Assembly: GCF_900115205.1 (NCBI RefSeq)
Contig: NZ_FOYQ01000001.1
Span: 1,081,240-1,145,239 of the forward strand
DNA from: Robiginitalea myxolifaciens
GTDB taxonomy: Bacteria; Bacteroidota; Bacteroidia; Flavobacteriales; Flavobacteriaceae
Length of the DNA: 64,000 nt
Direction: 5' to 3'
Shown: positions 8,820-17,016 of the stretch, in pieces
Layout of the letters: the number at the start of each line of letters is the position of its first letter
How positions within the stretch are numbered: the first letter of the stretch is position 1
Position numbers and translations under genes: made by a program
The notes under the pieces: model-generated
The model's database searches: none
Told to the model about the DNA's origin: nothing
The model's input: the letters and a program-made list of their open reading frames with translations, nothing else

Positions 8820-9818
8820 TTAGGAAACGGATGCGGCCGCTGCAAGCAGTAAATCGCGGGTGGCCAGGATTCCGGCTTCTTCCCCTAGTTCACTCCCTTC
8901 GTATTCCACTCCGATATATCCGGAATAACCGGCATCCTTAACGATCTGGAGCATTCGCACATAATCGATCTCCGTCTCATTACCCTGGGCGTCAAAATCA
9001 TGGGATTTGGCGCTTACTGCTTTGGCGAAGGGCATGAGTTCCTCGACCCCTTTATAGATGTCGTACGCTTCAGCGCAACCCGAACTCCAGTCGGATGGGT
9101 CGTTGCGTCGGATACAGAAATTTCCAAAATCGGGAAGGGTTCCGCAATTGTCCATCGCCACGCCTTGCATTACCTGAGCAAGGAGGGCTCCATTAGAGGA
9201 AAACCCGCCGTGATTCTCAACCAGGACATTGATGTTTTTCTCAGCGGCATAGGTACATAGCCCTTGTAAACCGGCGATAGAGCTTTCAATCCAGGACTCC
9301 TCATTGTCATTACCGGAGAGATTAACCCTAACCGCATGACACCCCATCGCAGCAGCTGCATCTACCCATTTTATATGATTGGCGATGGCATTGTTTCGCT
9401 CCGTTTCATCAGGGTGGGCAAGCGGGCCTTCCCCATCGATCATAATCAGTACATTGACTAATCCATACTGGGCGGCTTCGGCATTGCTCCGCGCTACAAA
9501 ATCCTCCATACCAACTTGCTCATTTTCGGCCGCCTCCATTTGGCCCCTATAGAGCTGACTTACATATTCCAGGCCTTTGAAGCCCCATGCGGCCGCTTTC
9601 TCGGCAAAGGCATAGGGATCGAGTCCATCTTCCCGGATCATGCGGTGAATTGACCATTGCGCGAGCGATAGTTCAAAAAAGGGCGCAGCACTTGTCATTT
9701 CCTCCGGCATTTCTGCATCGGCTTCGGTCTTCTCTTTATTCTTGCAGGCGGCAACTCCCAAAAGTGAGAGGGCCACTCCTGCCCGGGATCCTTGTTGGAT
9801 GAATTTTCTTCTTTTCAT
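8820..9818 (-). CDS. Exported sugar phosphate isomerase/epimerase-like TIM barrel, Tat lipoprotein
   Basis: A 332-residue protein with a twin-arginine signal (MKRRKFIQQ) ending in lipobox VAAC (Cys25), so it is probably folded in the cytoplasm, exported by Tat and lipid-anchored. The TIM-barrel family pattern is present: WGFKGLEYVS, VLVENHGG, TLPDFGNF, SHDFDAQG and IGVEYEG hold the likely metal ligands (Glu, Asp, His, Glu). Relatives are annotated as hydroxypyruvate isomerase-like or sugar isomerase. It is first in the minus-strand operon and divergent from the GMC oxidoreductase. An envelope sugar isomerase or keto-glycoside lyase role fits the locus but is inferred. Confidence 0.83.
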   Translation of the reverse strand: MKRRKFIQQGSRAGVALSLLGVAACKNKEKTEADAEMPEEMTSAAPFFELSLAQWSIHRMIREDGLDPYAFAEKAAAWGFKGLEYVSQLYRGQMEAAENEQVGMEDFVARSNAEAAQYGLVNVLIMIDGEGPLAHPDETERNNAIANHIKWVDAAAAMGCHAVRVNLSGNDNEESWIESSIAGLQGLCTYAAEKNINVLVENHGGFSSNGALLAQVMQGVAMDNCGTLPDFGNFCIRRNDPSDWSSGCAEAYDIYKGVEELMPFAKAVSAKSHDFDAQGNETEIDYVRMLQIVKDAGYSGYIGVEYEGSELGEEAGILATRDLLLAAAASVS

Positions 9819-9885
9819 TAAAGTATGGCTAGGATTATACTATCGAAGTAGGAATAAGCCCGAAGGTCTTGCCCATCATCGATTA

Positions 9886-9967
9886 GCGGATAAATTATTA
9901 GGCCTCATTGCCTTATCCGCAAACCAATGCGTAAAAAACTGCTAAACCCTCGGAAATCCGGGGATTT
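9886..9967. promoter_or_regulatory. Divergent intergenic region with two dyad symmetries
   Basis: Between the exported TIM-barrel gene and the GMC gene lie two inverted repeats. GCGGATAA (9886-9893) pairs with TTATCCGC (9913-9920) across 19 bp. AAATCC (9954-9959) pairs with GGATTT (9962-9967) across 2 bp. They could be operator sites controlling both divergent operons; no regulator gene is adjacent. Confidence 0.4.
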
Positions 9968-9995
9968 AAATGTAGAAAATATATTTAATATTTAA

Positions 9996-10003
9996 TACAT
10001 TTA
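9996..10003 (+). promoter_or_regulatory. Putative -7 promoter element of the GMC oxidoreductase gene
   Basis: TACATTTA matches seven of eight positions of the Bacteroidota -7 box TAnnTTTG and lies 20 bp before the GMC start codon. No clear TTG is present at the usual -33 distance. Confidence 0.4.
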
Positions 10004-10023
10004 GAGACTAAACAAAAAATTAC

Positions 10024-11733
10024 ATGAGTAAATTCTATTACAACCAGGAACAGGCTTCCTATGATGCTATCGTTGTCGGTAGCGGAATCAGTGGTGGCTG
10101 GGCCGCCAAGGAGCTTTGTGAGGCGGGTATGAAGACCCTGGTCCTGGAACGGGGAAGAATGGTAAAGCACGGAGAATACCCCACAGCCAATATGGACGAC
10201 TGGGATTTTCCAAATAACGGAGCGTTAACCCGAGAGCAGGCAGCTCGACAGGAAAAGCAGGCCAGGACAGGATATACTGTTCGGGCGCAACACAATTTCT
10301 GGTTTGTGGACGACGTGGACCATCCCTATAACGAAACCAAGCGATTCGACTGGATGCGCGGCTACCATATGGGAGGACGGTCCATTATGTGGGGACGCCA
10401 TAGTTACCGCTGGAATGAAATGGATTTTACTGCCAACCGCGATGAAGGTATCTCAGTTGATTGGCCGGTACGCTACAAGGACATAGCCCCCTGGTACGAC
10501 AAGGTTGAGTCCTATATCGGGGTAACCGGCGAAAAGCTTGGCCTGGACGTTCTGCCCGATGGCATCTTCGAGCCCATGATGGAGCTCAATTGCGTTGAGC
10601 AACATGTTCGTGAAAAAATAGCAGAGCAATACGAAGATCGCATCATGACCGCAGGACGGGTTGCTCATATCAATAGCGATAAGTCTTTTGAAGGCAGGAT
10701 GCGTTGCCAATATCGAAACCGCTGTATTCGTGGCTGTCCTTTCGGAGCCTATTTTAGCAGCTTGTCGTCTACCCTTCCGGCCGCCGAACGCACCGGAAAC
10801 CTAACCGTTCGTCCGGATTCTATTGTACACGAAATCATTTACGATCCGGATACGCAGAAAGCAACGGGGGTTAAGGTTATTGACCGGGAAACCAGCGAAA
10901 CCTATGAATTTAAGGCCAAGGTGATTTTCCTTTGTGCCTCCGCCGTGGCCTCTACCTCCATCCTCATGCAATCCCGTTCCGATCGCTTTGAAAACGGATT
11001 GGGGAACGATTCCGACCAACTGGGGCGAAACATTATGGACCACCACCTCAATGTCGGAGCCTCTGGAAAATTCGATGGGTATGAGGATAAATATTACAAA
11101 GGAAGAAAACCGAACGGCATTTACCTGCCACGCTTTCGCAACCTCGGAGGAAATACCGATGTAGATAGCTTTACACGCGGATATGGTTACCAGGGCGGTG
11201 CCAGCCGTGGGAACTGGGAAGACGTGATTGCAGAAGTCAGCCACGGTAAAGCCCTTAAGGATGCCATCCTTAAACCCGGAGGCTGGACCTTCGGTATGGG
11301 AGGATTTGGAGAGGTACTTCCTTATGAAGACAACCGCATGACCCTGGATTATGACAAAAAAGACCAGTGGGGTCTGCCTACGGTTACCTTTGACGCTGAG
11401 TACCGCGACAACGAACTGAATATGCGTAAGGATATCCAGGAACAAGCCGTAGACATGCTGGAAAAAGCCGGATTAAGAGATGTACAGGGCTTTGATAATG
11501 ACAGCTACCTCGGTTTGGGGATTCACGAAATGGGAACGGCTCGTATGGGTCGCGATCCAAAGACTTCGGTACTGAATGGCAATAACCAGGTTCACGCTTG
11601 TAAGAATGTCTATGTAACCGACGGAGCCTTTATGACTTCGGCCTCGTGCGTAAACCCTTCACTGACCTATATGGCCTTTACGGCTCGCGCTGCCAACCAT
11701 GCAGTAAATGAACTCAAAAACGGAAGAATCTGA
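10024..11733 (+). CDS. GMC family oxidoreductase, glucoside 3-dehydrogenase-like large subunit
   Basis: A 569-residue FAD-dependent dehydrogenase. The N-terminal FAD site reads GSGISGGWAAKEL, the catalytic His is in GIHEMGTARMG and the catalytic Asn in CVNPSLTYMAF near the C-terminus. A Cys-rich stretch (RCQYRNRCIRGCPFGA) resembles the Fe-S ligand region of bacterial FAD-dependent glucose dehydrogenase catalytic subunits. It has no export signal; the Tat-type signal on the gene directly downstream suggests co-export as a complex. Known relatives oxidise the sugar C1 or C3 hydroxyl in the periplasm (for example LacA of Caulobacter). With DUF1080 genes nearby, C3 oxidation of glycosides is the favoured inference. 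Confidence 0.87.
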   Translation: MSKFYYNQEQASYDAIVVGSGISGGWAAKELCEAGMKTLVLERGRMVKHGEYPTANMDDWDFPNNGALTREQAARQEKQARTGYTVRAQHNFWFVDDVDHPYNETKRFDWMRGYHMGGRSIMWGRHSYRWNEMDFTANRDEGISVDWPVRYKDIAPWYDKVESYIGVTGEKLGLDVLPDGIFEPMMELNCVEQHVREKIAEQYEDRIMTAGRVAHINSDKSFEGRMRCQYRNRCIRGCPFGAYFSSLSSTLPAAERTGNLTVRPDSIVHEIIYDPDTQKATGVKVIDRETSETYEFKAKVIFLCASAVASTSILMQSRSDRFENGLGNDSDQLGRNIMDHHLNVGASGKFDGYEDKYYKGRKPNGIYLPRFRNLGGNTDVDSFTRGYGYQGGASRGNWEDVIAEVSHGKALKDAILKPGGWTFGMGGFGEVLPYEDNRMTLDYDKKDQWGLPTVTFDAEYRDNELNMRKDIQEQAVDMLEKAGLRDVQGFDNDSYLGLGIHEMGTARMGRDPKTSVLNGNNQVHACKNVYVTDGAFMTSASCVNPSLTYMAFTARAANHAVNELKNGRI

Positions 11734-12383
11734 TGGAAAGAAGAGCAGTATTAAAAAATATGGGATTGGCCATGGGAGCAGCCGTAGCTACTCCTACACT
11801 TCTGAGTATTTTACAGAGTTGCCAGGGCGAAACCGGACCCGTTTTTACGCCGGTTTTCTTTAGCCAGGAGGAAGGAGATGTTCTCCTGAAAACGGTGGAT
11901 ATAATTCTCCCTAAAACGGATACCCCTTCCGCCTCTGAACTCCAGGTCCACGCCTTCATCGATAAATATATGGATGAGGTTGTGCCGCTGGAGGAGCAAG
12001 AAATGTTGCGTATGGGTATGGGAGCTTTTGTATCCAGTATACTTGAAGCTTCTGGAAAGGAATCTGCTGCGGATATTGAGACCGCAGATATCGAGCCTGT
12101 ACTGGCTGAAGCCCTTGTTAAACTGGATGAAGAGGAAGAAATGGCCATGAATGAGGCCATGATGGCTTATTTCCAGGCCATGGAAGCCGGCGAGGAAGCT
12201 ACCCTGGACGATAAAATTGCCTCGCGGGGCTTTGCGCAAAACATGCGTGGCGCCGCAATTTGGGCATATAAATCCAGCGAATACATTGGCGAAGAAGTAC
12301 TCGCCTATCTTCCGGTTCCCGGGGAGTATGTACCCTGCGGAGACGTCGATGAATTGACAGGTGGTAAGGCCTGGTCCATATAG
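11733..12383 (+). CDS. Gluconate 2-dehydrogenase subunit 3 family protein, small subunit of the GMC complex
   Basis: A 216-residue protein with a twin-arginine-like start (MERRAVLKNMGLAMG) and a hydrophobic segment ending in LQSC, so it is Tat-exported and possibly lipid-anchored. The mature part shows the family pattern TVDIILPKTDTPSASE and a C-terminal GEYVPCGD segment. Its ATG shares one base with the GMC stop (TGATG, 11731-11735), implying stoichiometric synthesis. Known small subunits of this family escort and stabilise the FAD subunit. No cytochrome c gene follows, although related three-subunit enzymes have one. Confidence 0.87.
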   Translation: MERRAVLKNMGLAMGAAVATPTLLSILQSCQGETGPVFTPVFFSQEEGDVLLKTVDIILPKTDTPSASELQVHAFIDKYMDEVVPLEEQEMLRMGMGAFVSSILEASGKESAADIETADIEPVLAEALVKLDEEEEMAMNEAMMAYFQAMEAGEEATLDDKIASRGFAQNMRGAAIWAYKSSEYIGEEVLAYLPVPGEYVPCGDVDELTGGKAWSI

Positions 12384-12410
12384 ATATATACTTTAACGAC
12401 GATTACCTGA

Positions 12411-12448
12411 AAACCGGGTTGCAACTAAGCTGCAACCCGGTTTTTTCT
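12411..12448 (+). terminator. Rho-independent terminator after the GMC operon
   Basis: A strong hairpin with arms AACCGGGTTGCA and TGCAACCCGGTT, a 7-nt loop and a T6 tract at 12441-12446. It lies 28 bp past the stop of the small-subunit gene. Confidence 0.9.
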
Positions 12449-12558
12449 TTCTGACGCCTGGTGGAATAAGGGTATTTCATCGAAAAAAGAGGCATTTTAT
12501 CCCAGCGAGGTCAGATTCTTCGTACTTTGGACTGTAGAGAATCCCAAATCTCGCCCTT

Positions 12559-12705
12559 ATGAACCAAATTGAATCCTACATGTACCTGATGGGTACTTAC
12601 GCTGCTCTTTATGCGCTAGCCTTTATCATTTACCAACGTTTCAAGTCCCGAATTTCAGAAGATTCATCCGCTGATAATGCCTTGGCCAATCAGCAAGGAG
12701 AGTAA
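12559..12705 (+). CDS. Small single-helix membrane protein, 48 residues
   Basis: An ATG-initiated ORF of 48 codons. It has a short polar start (MNQIESYMYLMG), one hydrophobic helix (TYAALYALAFIIY, about residues 13-25), a basic stop-transfer stretch (QRFKSR) and a polar Ser/Asp/Asn-rich tail. The positive-inside rule puts the C-terminus in the cytoplasm. It is not recognised. It stands alone after a terminator, with only a weak promoter candidate upstream (TACTTTG near 12522). It could be a real mini-protein or a chance ORF; the coherent helix-plus-basic-flank design favours the former. Confidence 0.5.
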   Translation: MNQIESYMYLMGTYAALYALAFIIYQRFKSRISEDSSADNALANQQGE

Positions 12706-12710
12706 TTTTG
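12682..12710 (+). promoter_or_regulatory. Bacteroidota-type promoter before a 35-residue ORF
   Basis: TTG (12682-12684) and TAATTTTG (12703-12710) are separated by 18 bp, matching the flavobacterial TTG-N17-23-TAnnTTTG consensus. The -7 box overlaps the TAA stop of the preceding 48-residue ORF and leaves a leader of about 45 nt to the next ATG. Confidence 0.55.
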
Positions 12711-12756
12711 TGTTAAAATTCTGACGTCTGTGATCCAAATACGCTACAACAAGCGT

Positions 12757-12864
12757 ATGTACTATAAACACGCGGTTTTGGATCTCTCATTTCTCTTACT
12801 TGCAGCCTATGTGCTGCTCTACGTTGCCATGCGTGGCCTTGCAGGCCCGTTATTCAAAGATTAA
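12757..12864 (+). CDS. Tiny single-helix membrane protein, 35 residues
   Basis: A 35-codon ORF from the ATG at 12757 to TAA at 12862-12864. It consists of a short N-terminus (MYYKHAVLD), one hydrophobic helix (LSFLLLAAYVLLYVAM) and a short tail (RGLAGPLFKD). A consensus-like promoter lies 46 bp upstream and a bidirectional hairpin follows directly at 12871. Size and shape resemble accessory subunits of membrane complexes, but no family is recognised. An in-frame GTG at 12730 would add nine residues. Confidence 0.45.
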   Translation: MYYKHAVLDLSFLLLAAYVLLYVAMRGLAGPLFKD

Positions 12865-12870
12865 AGGCGC

Positions 12871-12925
12871 AAAAAAATACCTCAGCAAAGAGCACCCGGT
12901 AGGTCGGGGTTGCTGAGGCATTTTC
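12871..12925 (-). terminator. Terminator of the nrdB-nrdA operon (possibly bidirectional)
   Basis: Arms CCTCAGCAA (12880-12888) and TTGCTGAGG form a stem around a 20-nt loop. Read on the minus strand it is followed by a T7 tract (A7 at 12871-12877 on the plus strand), 22 bp past the nrdA stop. On the plus strand TTTT follows, so it may also end the small-ORF transcript. Confidence 0.8.
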
Positions 12926-12946
12926 ACGAGAAATAAACACTATTCT

Positions 12947-15436
12947 TTAAGAGCCACACATCAGGCAATCGTCATCGGGATTTCCCGAAGCGGCTTTGGC
13001 CTGGGCAATTAGCGCCTTCATCTCTTCCGGACTCATCGGTGCTACTTCATCCGCTACAGGAGTTGTCTGCACATCCATGGCTTTTGCGCCCTTGGCCTGA
13101 ACTTCTGCTGCCGGGGTAACCCCAACAGCCTCTGTAGCTTCTGCAACGGCTACTGGCTCCTTCTTCTTGCTATTATCCAGAGTAAACTTGATCGCATCCA
13201 CAGCAGATTTGGTGCGCAGGTAGTACATTCCTGTCTTCAGCCCGCTCTTCCAGGCATAGAAGTGCATTGAAGTGAGCTTGGCAAAGTTTGCGTTCTCCAT
13301 AAAGAGGTTGAGCGACTGACTCTGATCGATGAAGTAACCTCGCTGGCGACTCATGTCAATGATGTCTTTCATACTCAATTCCCACACCGTCTGATACAGC
13401 TCTTTGATATCCTCCGGAATCCCATCGATATGCTGAATGGATCCATTGGCGCGCATCAATTCCTGTTTCATAGTCTCGTTCCACAGCCCCAGACGCACCA
13501 GGTCCTCTAGCAGGTGTTTGTTCACCACGATAAATTCCCCGGAGAGTACGCGACGGGTGTAGATATTTGAGGTATATGGCTCAAAACATTCATTGTTCCC
13601 AAGTATCTGAGAAGTAGACGCTGTTGGCATAGGTGCTACTAACAAGGAATTGCGCATGCCGTTCTTCTTAATATTCTTGCGCAGTTTTTCCCAATCCCAG
13701 CGACCGCTCAATTCCTCGTCCTTGATTCCCCACATATTGTGTTGGAAGGTACCTTCAGAGATCGGGCTGCCTTTATACGACTGGTAGGACCCCTCTTCTT
13801 TCGCGAGTTCCATAGAAGCCGTTGCAGCGGCGTAATACAAGGTTTCGAAGATTTCCTGGTTCAACGTCTTAGCCTCGTCTGAGGTAAAGGGAAGACGCAG
13901 CATGATAAATGTATCGGCCAGTCCCTGAACTCCCAATCCAATTGGTCGGTGACGCATGTTGGAATTTTTGGCTTCCGGTACCGGGTAGTAGTTCCGATCG
14001 ATAACGCGGTTCAGGTTATGGGTTACTCGCTTGGTAACCTTAAAGAGCTCCTTGTGATCGAACTCCCCATTCTTCACAAACATGGGCAGTGCAATAGAAG
14101 CCAGGTTACAAACCGCTACCTCATCCTCATCCGTGTATTCCAGGATCTCCGTACAGAGGTTGGAAGAACGGATCGTCCCCAGGTTCTTCTGGTTACTTTT
14201 GCGGTTGGCGGCATCCTTATAGAGCATATAAGGTGTTCCCGTTTCAATTTGAGATTCGAGGATTTTCTCCCACAAATCACGCGCTTTGATAGTCTTGCGA
14301 CCGCGGCCTTCCGCCTCGTATTGGGTATAGAGTGCTTCAAACTCCTCGCCGTGGGTTGTGAATAGATTCGGACACTCGTTAGGACACATCAGGGTCCAGT
14401 CGGCATCCGCTTCAACGCGCTTCATAAACAAATCGGAAACCCACATGGCATAGAAAAGGTCGCGGGCGCGCATTTCCTCTTTCCCGTGGTTTTTCTTCAG
14501 TTCCAGGAAGTCGAAAATATCGGCATGCCACGGCTCGAGATAAATGGCAAAGCTCCCTTTGCGCTTCCCACCCCCCTGGTCTACATACCGCGCCGTATCG
14601 TTGAAAACGCGCAGCATAGGTACCAGTCCATTGGAGGTTCCATTAGTACCTGCAATGTAAGATCCTGTAGCCCGGATATTATGAACAGACAGACCTATTC
14701 CTCCCGCAGATTGGGAGATCTTAGCGGTTTGTTTCAGGGTATCATAAATGCCATCGATACTATCGTCCTTCATGGCCAGAAGGAAGCAGGAAGACATCTG
14801 TGGTTTCGGGGTACCAGAATTGAAGAGCGTTGGCGTAGCGTGTGTGAAGTACTTTTTAGACATCAACTCGTACGTTTCCTTTACGGAGTCGAGATCATCC
14901 AGGTGTATTCCAACCGCCACCCGCATGAGCATGTGCTGAGGTCGCTCAGCAATGTTTCCGTTTATTTTTAGCAGGTAGGACCGCTCCAGGGTTTTGAAAC
15001 CGAAGTAGTCATACCCAAAATCCCGGTTGTAGATAATCATGGAATCAAGGCTATCGCCATGGGCTTCGATGACCTTAAAGACATCATCGGCAATCAGCGG
15101 AGCTTTTTTGCCGGTTCTGGGGTTCACGTATTCGTAAAGATCCCGCATGGTTTCCGTAAAGGACTTCTTGGTATTCTTATGCAGGTTGGAAACTGAGATA
15201 CGTGCCGCCAACTTGGCGTAATCGGGATGGGTTGTAGTTAAGGTCGCGGCAATTTCAGCTGCCAGATTATCCAATTCCGAAGTGGTTACTCCATCATAAA
15301 GACCTTCGATAACCCGCATGGCCACTTTGACCGGATCGACAAGGTCGTTGAGGCCATAACACAATTTACGGACACGCGCCGTAATCTTGTCGAACATTAC
15401 CGGCTCTTTACGGCCGTCTCTTTTAACTACAAACAT
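12947..15436 (-). CDS. nrdA: Ribonucleoside-diphosphate reductase, alpha subunit (class I)
   Basis: An 829-residue catalytic subunit that reduces ribonucleotides to deoxyribonucleotides. An N-terminal ATP-cone (residues ~1-90) starts with [10 protein letters not shown]. Catalytic elements are present in order: the substrate-site Cys in MSSCFLLAM, the Asn-Cys-Glu set in [11 protein letters not shown], the partner Cys in VAVCNLASI, the radical-transfer Tyr pair in TGMYYLRT, and the C-terminal redox pair CLMC. A long Ala/Val/Glu-rich linker (~residues 755-820) joins the barrel to the redox tail. It lies 119 bp downstream of nrdB on the same strand. Confidence 0.97.
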   Translation of the reverse strand: MFVVKRDGRKEPVMFDKITARVRKLCYGLNDLVDPVKVAMRVIEGLYDGVTTSELDNLAAEIAATLTTTHPDYAKLAARISVSNLHKNTKKSFTETMRDLYEYVNPRTGKKAPLIADDVFKVIEAHGDSLDSMIIYNRDFGYDYFGFKTLERSYLLKINGNIAERPQHMLMRVAVGIHLDDLDSVKETYELMSKKYFTHATPTLFNSGTPKPQMSSCFLLAMKDDSIDGIYDTLKQTAKISQSAGGIGLSVHNIRATGSYIAGTNGTSNGLVPMLRVFNDTARYVDQGGGKRKGSFAIYLEPWHADIFDFLELKKNHGKEEMRARDLFYAMWVSDLFMKRVEADADWTLMCPNECPNLFTTHGEEFEALYTQYEAEGRGRKTIKARDLWEKILESQIETGTPYMLYKDAANRKSNQKNLGTIRSSNLCTEILEYTDEDEVAVCNLASIALPMFVKNGEFDHKELFKVTKRVTHNLNRVIDRNYYPVPEAKNSNMRHRPIGLGVQGLADTFIMLRLPFTSDEAKTLNQEIFETLYYAAATASMELAKEEGSYQSYKGSPISEGTFQHNMWGIKDEELSGRWDWEKLRKNIKKNGMRNSLLVAPMPTASTSQILGNNECFEPYTSNIYTRRVLSGEFIVVNKHLLEDLVRLGLWNETMKQELMRANGSIQHIDGIPEDIKELYQTVWELSMKDIIDMSRQRGYFIDQSQSLNLFMENANFAKLTSMHFYAWKSGLKTGMYYLRTKSAVDAIKFTLDNSKKKEPVAVAEATEAVGVTPAAEVQAKGAKAMDVQTTPVADEVAPMSPEEMKALIAQAKAASGNPDDDCLMCGS

Positions 15437-15555
15437 TGCTCTTTAAATTATTCTGATATTAGGTTGGTGTTGGTTCTTCCTCATCCGCTGTACCCGGATG
15501 TACCCTGGTCCTGCTTTCAACAAACCGGAAGGGAGCGCTCTCTTATTAAATACTC

Positions 15556-16542
15556 TTAGAAATCGGCGTCGAAGCTGATTTTTTGGGAATCGGCATCCTG
15601 CTCTTTGTTCAGGACTCCTGCCTTCTGGTACTCAGAAACACGCTTTTCAAAGAAGTTCGTTTTCCCCTGAAGTGAAATCATATCCATGAAATCAAATGGG
15701 TTGGTCGCGTTGTATACCTTTTCGCATTCCAGCTCTACCAACAGGCGGTCAGTTACGAATTCCAGGTATTGCGTCATGAGCTTGGCATTCATTCCGATAA
15801 GGCTTACCGGTAAGGATTCCGTGATGAACTCGCGCTCAATATCCAGAGCATCGGTCAGGATCTTGGTGATCTTCTCCTTAGGCACCTTGTTTACCAAATG
15901 GTTGTTGTGCAGGTGGACCGCAAAATCGCAGTGCATCCCTTCATCTCTGGAAATCAACTCGTTTGAGAAGGTTAAGCCGGGCATCAGGCCGCGTTTCTTC
16001 AACCAGAAAATAGAACAGAACGCTCCGGAAAAGAAAATTCCTTCCACAGCGGCAAAGGCAATAAGCCTTTCGGCAAAGCTCGGGGAATCCACCCAGTTCA
16101 GGGCCCAGTCGGCTTTCTTCTTAATGGCGGGGAAGTTTTCTATTGCCTTGAAGAGAACGTTTTTTTCCTTTTCGTCCTTCACGTAAGTGTCGATCAATAG
16201 TGAATATGTCTCAGAGTGGATGTTCTCCATCATAATCTGGAAACCGTAAAAAAACTTGGCCTCCGTATACTGACATTCACTCACGAAGTTCTCGGCCAGA
16301 TTCTCATTAACGATTCCATCAGACGCAGCAAAGAAGGCGAGTATATGCTTCACGAAGTAACGCTCGTCGTCGCTTAGCTTATTGTTCCAGTCGGTTAAAT
16401 CCTGCTGGAGATCAATTTCTTCTGCCGTCCAAAAACAAGCTTCCTGTTTCTTATACCACTGCCAAATATCGTGGTGTTTAATAGGAAATAGGACAAAACG
16501 ATCGTCGTTTTCTTTCAAAATGGGTTCTTGGACATCAGACAT
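15556..16542 (-). CDS. nrdB: Ribonucleoside-diphosphate reductase, beta subunit (class I)
   Basis: A 328-residue radical-generating subunit. Diiron ligands appear as Asp in [10 protein letters not shown], Glu and His in [12 protein letters not shown], Glu in [10 protein letters not shown], and Glu and His in [10 protein letters not shown]. The radical Tyr is kept (HSETYS), so this is a tyrosyl-radical enzyme. It is the first gene of the nrdB-nrdA pair. The upstream region carries a dyad (16626-16642) and a DnaA-box-like TTATCCGCA (16641-16649). The C-terminus carries the expected acidic/aromatic tail (ISFDADF) for docking to NrdA. Confidence 0.97.
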   Translation of the reverse strand: MSDVQEPILKENDDRFVLFPIKHHDIWQWYKKQEACFWTAEEIDLQQDLTDWNNKLSDDERYFVKHILAFFAASDGIVNENLAENFVSECQYTEAKFFYGFQIMMENIHSETYSLLIDTYVKDEKEKNVLFKAIENFPAIKKKADWALNWVDSPSFAERLIAFAAVEGIFFSGAFCSIFWLKKRGLMPGLTFSNELISRDEGMHCDFAVHLHNNHLVNKVPKEKITKILTDALDIEREFITESLPVSLIGMNAKLMTQYLEFVTDRLLVELECEKVYNATNPFDFMDMISLQGKTNFFEKRVSEYQKAGVLNKEQDADSQKISFDADF

Positions 16543-16625
16543 GGTTCCTCGTGTTATATTAGTGTTAAAGAATTGTGAATTTTTTCCCTGCTCCCGGGAC
16601 TAACAAAGATTCAAAATTGGAATCG

Positions 16626-16649
16626 AAATCGAAAGTCGATTTATCCGCA
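16626..16649. promoter_or_regulatory. Dyad and DnaA-box-like site upstream of nrdB
   Basis: AAATCG (16626-16631) and CGATTT (16637-16642) form a 6-5-6 dyad. TTATCCGCA (16641-16649) differs at one base from the DnaA box TTATCCACA. It lies about 85-105 bp upstream of the nrdB start. Regulatory use is inferred only. Confidence 0.3.
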
Positions 16650-16752
16650 AACCCTTCAAAGTTTTTAACACCAGATGTTGAAATGTGAGCTGGGCAACGA
16701 TTAATAAAGCCCTTCGGGAAATTGAAAAAATCTGGTTGGAAATGAATGGCAA

Positions 16753-16791
16753 AAAATAAACCGAACAGTAGCTTTTTGCATACTATTCGGT
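16753..16791 (-). terminator. Terminator-like hairpin reading on the minus strand
   Basis: Arms ACCGAACAGTA (16760-16770) and TACTATTCGGT (16781-16791) form an 11-bp stem with one G-U pair in minus-strand RNA, followed there by a T-rich tract (TTTATTTTTTG). It probably ends the minus-strand transcript of the unknown exported proteins, whose last stop is at 17017. Confidence 0.7.
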
Positions 16792-16838
16792 TCTTGAAAA
16801 TTTTGTCAAACCGTACGGTCCCCGGCGTTACTAATAAA

Positions 16839-16937
16839 ATGGACTACAATGTGCCGATCCAGGTAGTTCCCCCGAAACCTAAAATCGAACCCGCAGTTGT
16901 TACACCGCAGTACTGTAAACCATACGCCTGTACGTAG
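16839..16937 (+). CDS. Possible 32-residue peptide, Pro-rich with two C-terminal Cys
   Basis: An ATG-initiated ORF of 32 codons preceded by an A-rich stretch (CTAATAAA) of the kind often seen at flavobacterial starts. It begins MDYNVPIQVVPPK and ends PQYCKPYACT. The frame is open further upstream to 16746, but that part runs across the terminator hairpin and is unlikely to be coding. Not recognised. The compact Pro/Val-rich body with a Cys-x4-Cys tail could be a short secreted or modified peptide, or a chance ORF; no maturation enzymes are adjacent. Confidence 0.25.
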   Translation: MDYNVPIQVVPPKPKIEPAVVTPQYCKPYACT

Positions 16938-17016
16938 CTGTTATAACATAACGAACTCCTGCAGGACCGTACTTACGTTTGACATCATTGTTTTTATTCT
17001 CTTTTTCAATCTTCAC

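Larger units (their letters stand above)
16543..17016. other. 474-bp intergenic region upstream of nrdB
   Basis: This stretch holds no confident large gene. From the nrdB side it contains the dyad AAATCG-N5-CGATTT (16626-16642), a DnaA-box-like 9-mer (16641-16649), a terminator-like hairpin (16753-16791) and a possible 32-residue plus-strand peptide ORF (16839-16937). The remainder, 16938-17016, is featureless T-rich DNA. Confidence 0.6.

Noticed and set aside
9913-9925. 13-mer TTATCCGCAAACC shared with 16641-16653
   Set aside because: Many 13-mer matches are expected by chance in 64 kb, so identity alone is not evidence of a shared site.
10801-11445. 214-codon minus-strand ORF
   Set aside because: Antisense to the GMC oxidoreductase, whose catalytic motifs cover this span.
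16746-16838. N-terminal extension of the small peptide ORF to 63 residues
   Set aside because: The extension runs through a clear terminator hairpin (16753-16791), so it is unlikely to be coding.
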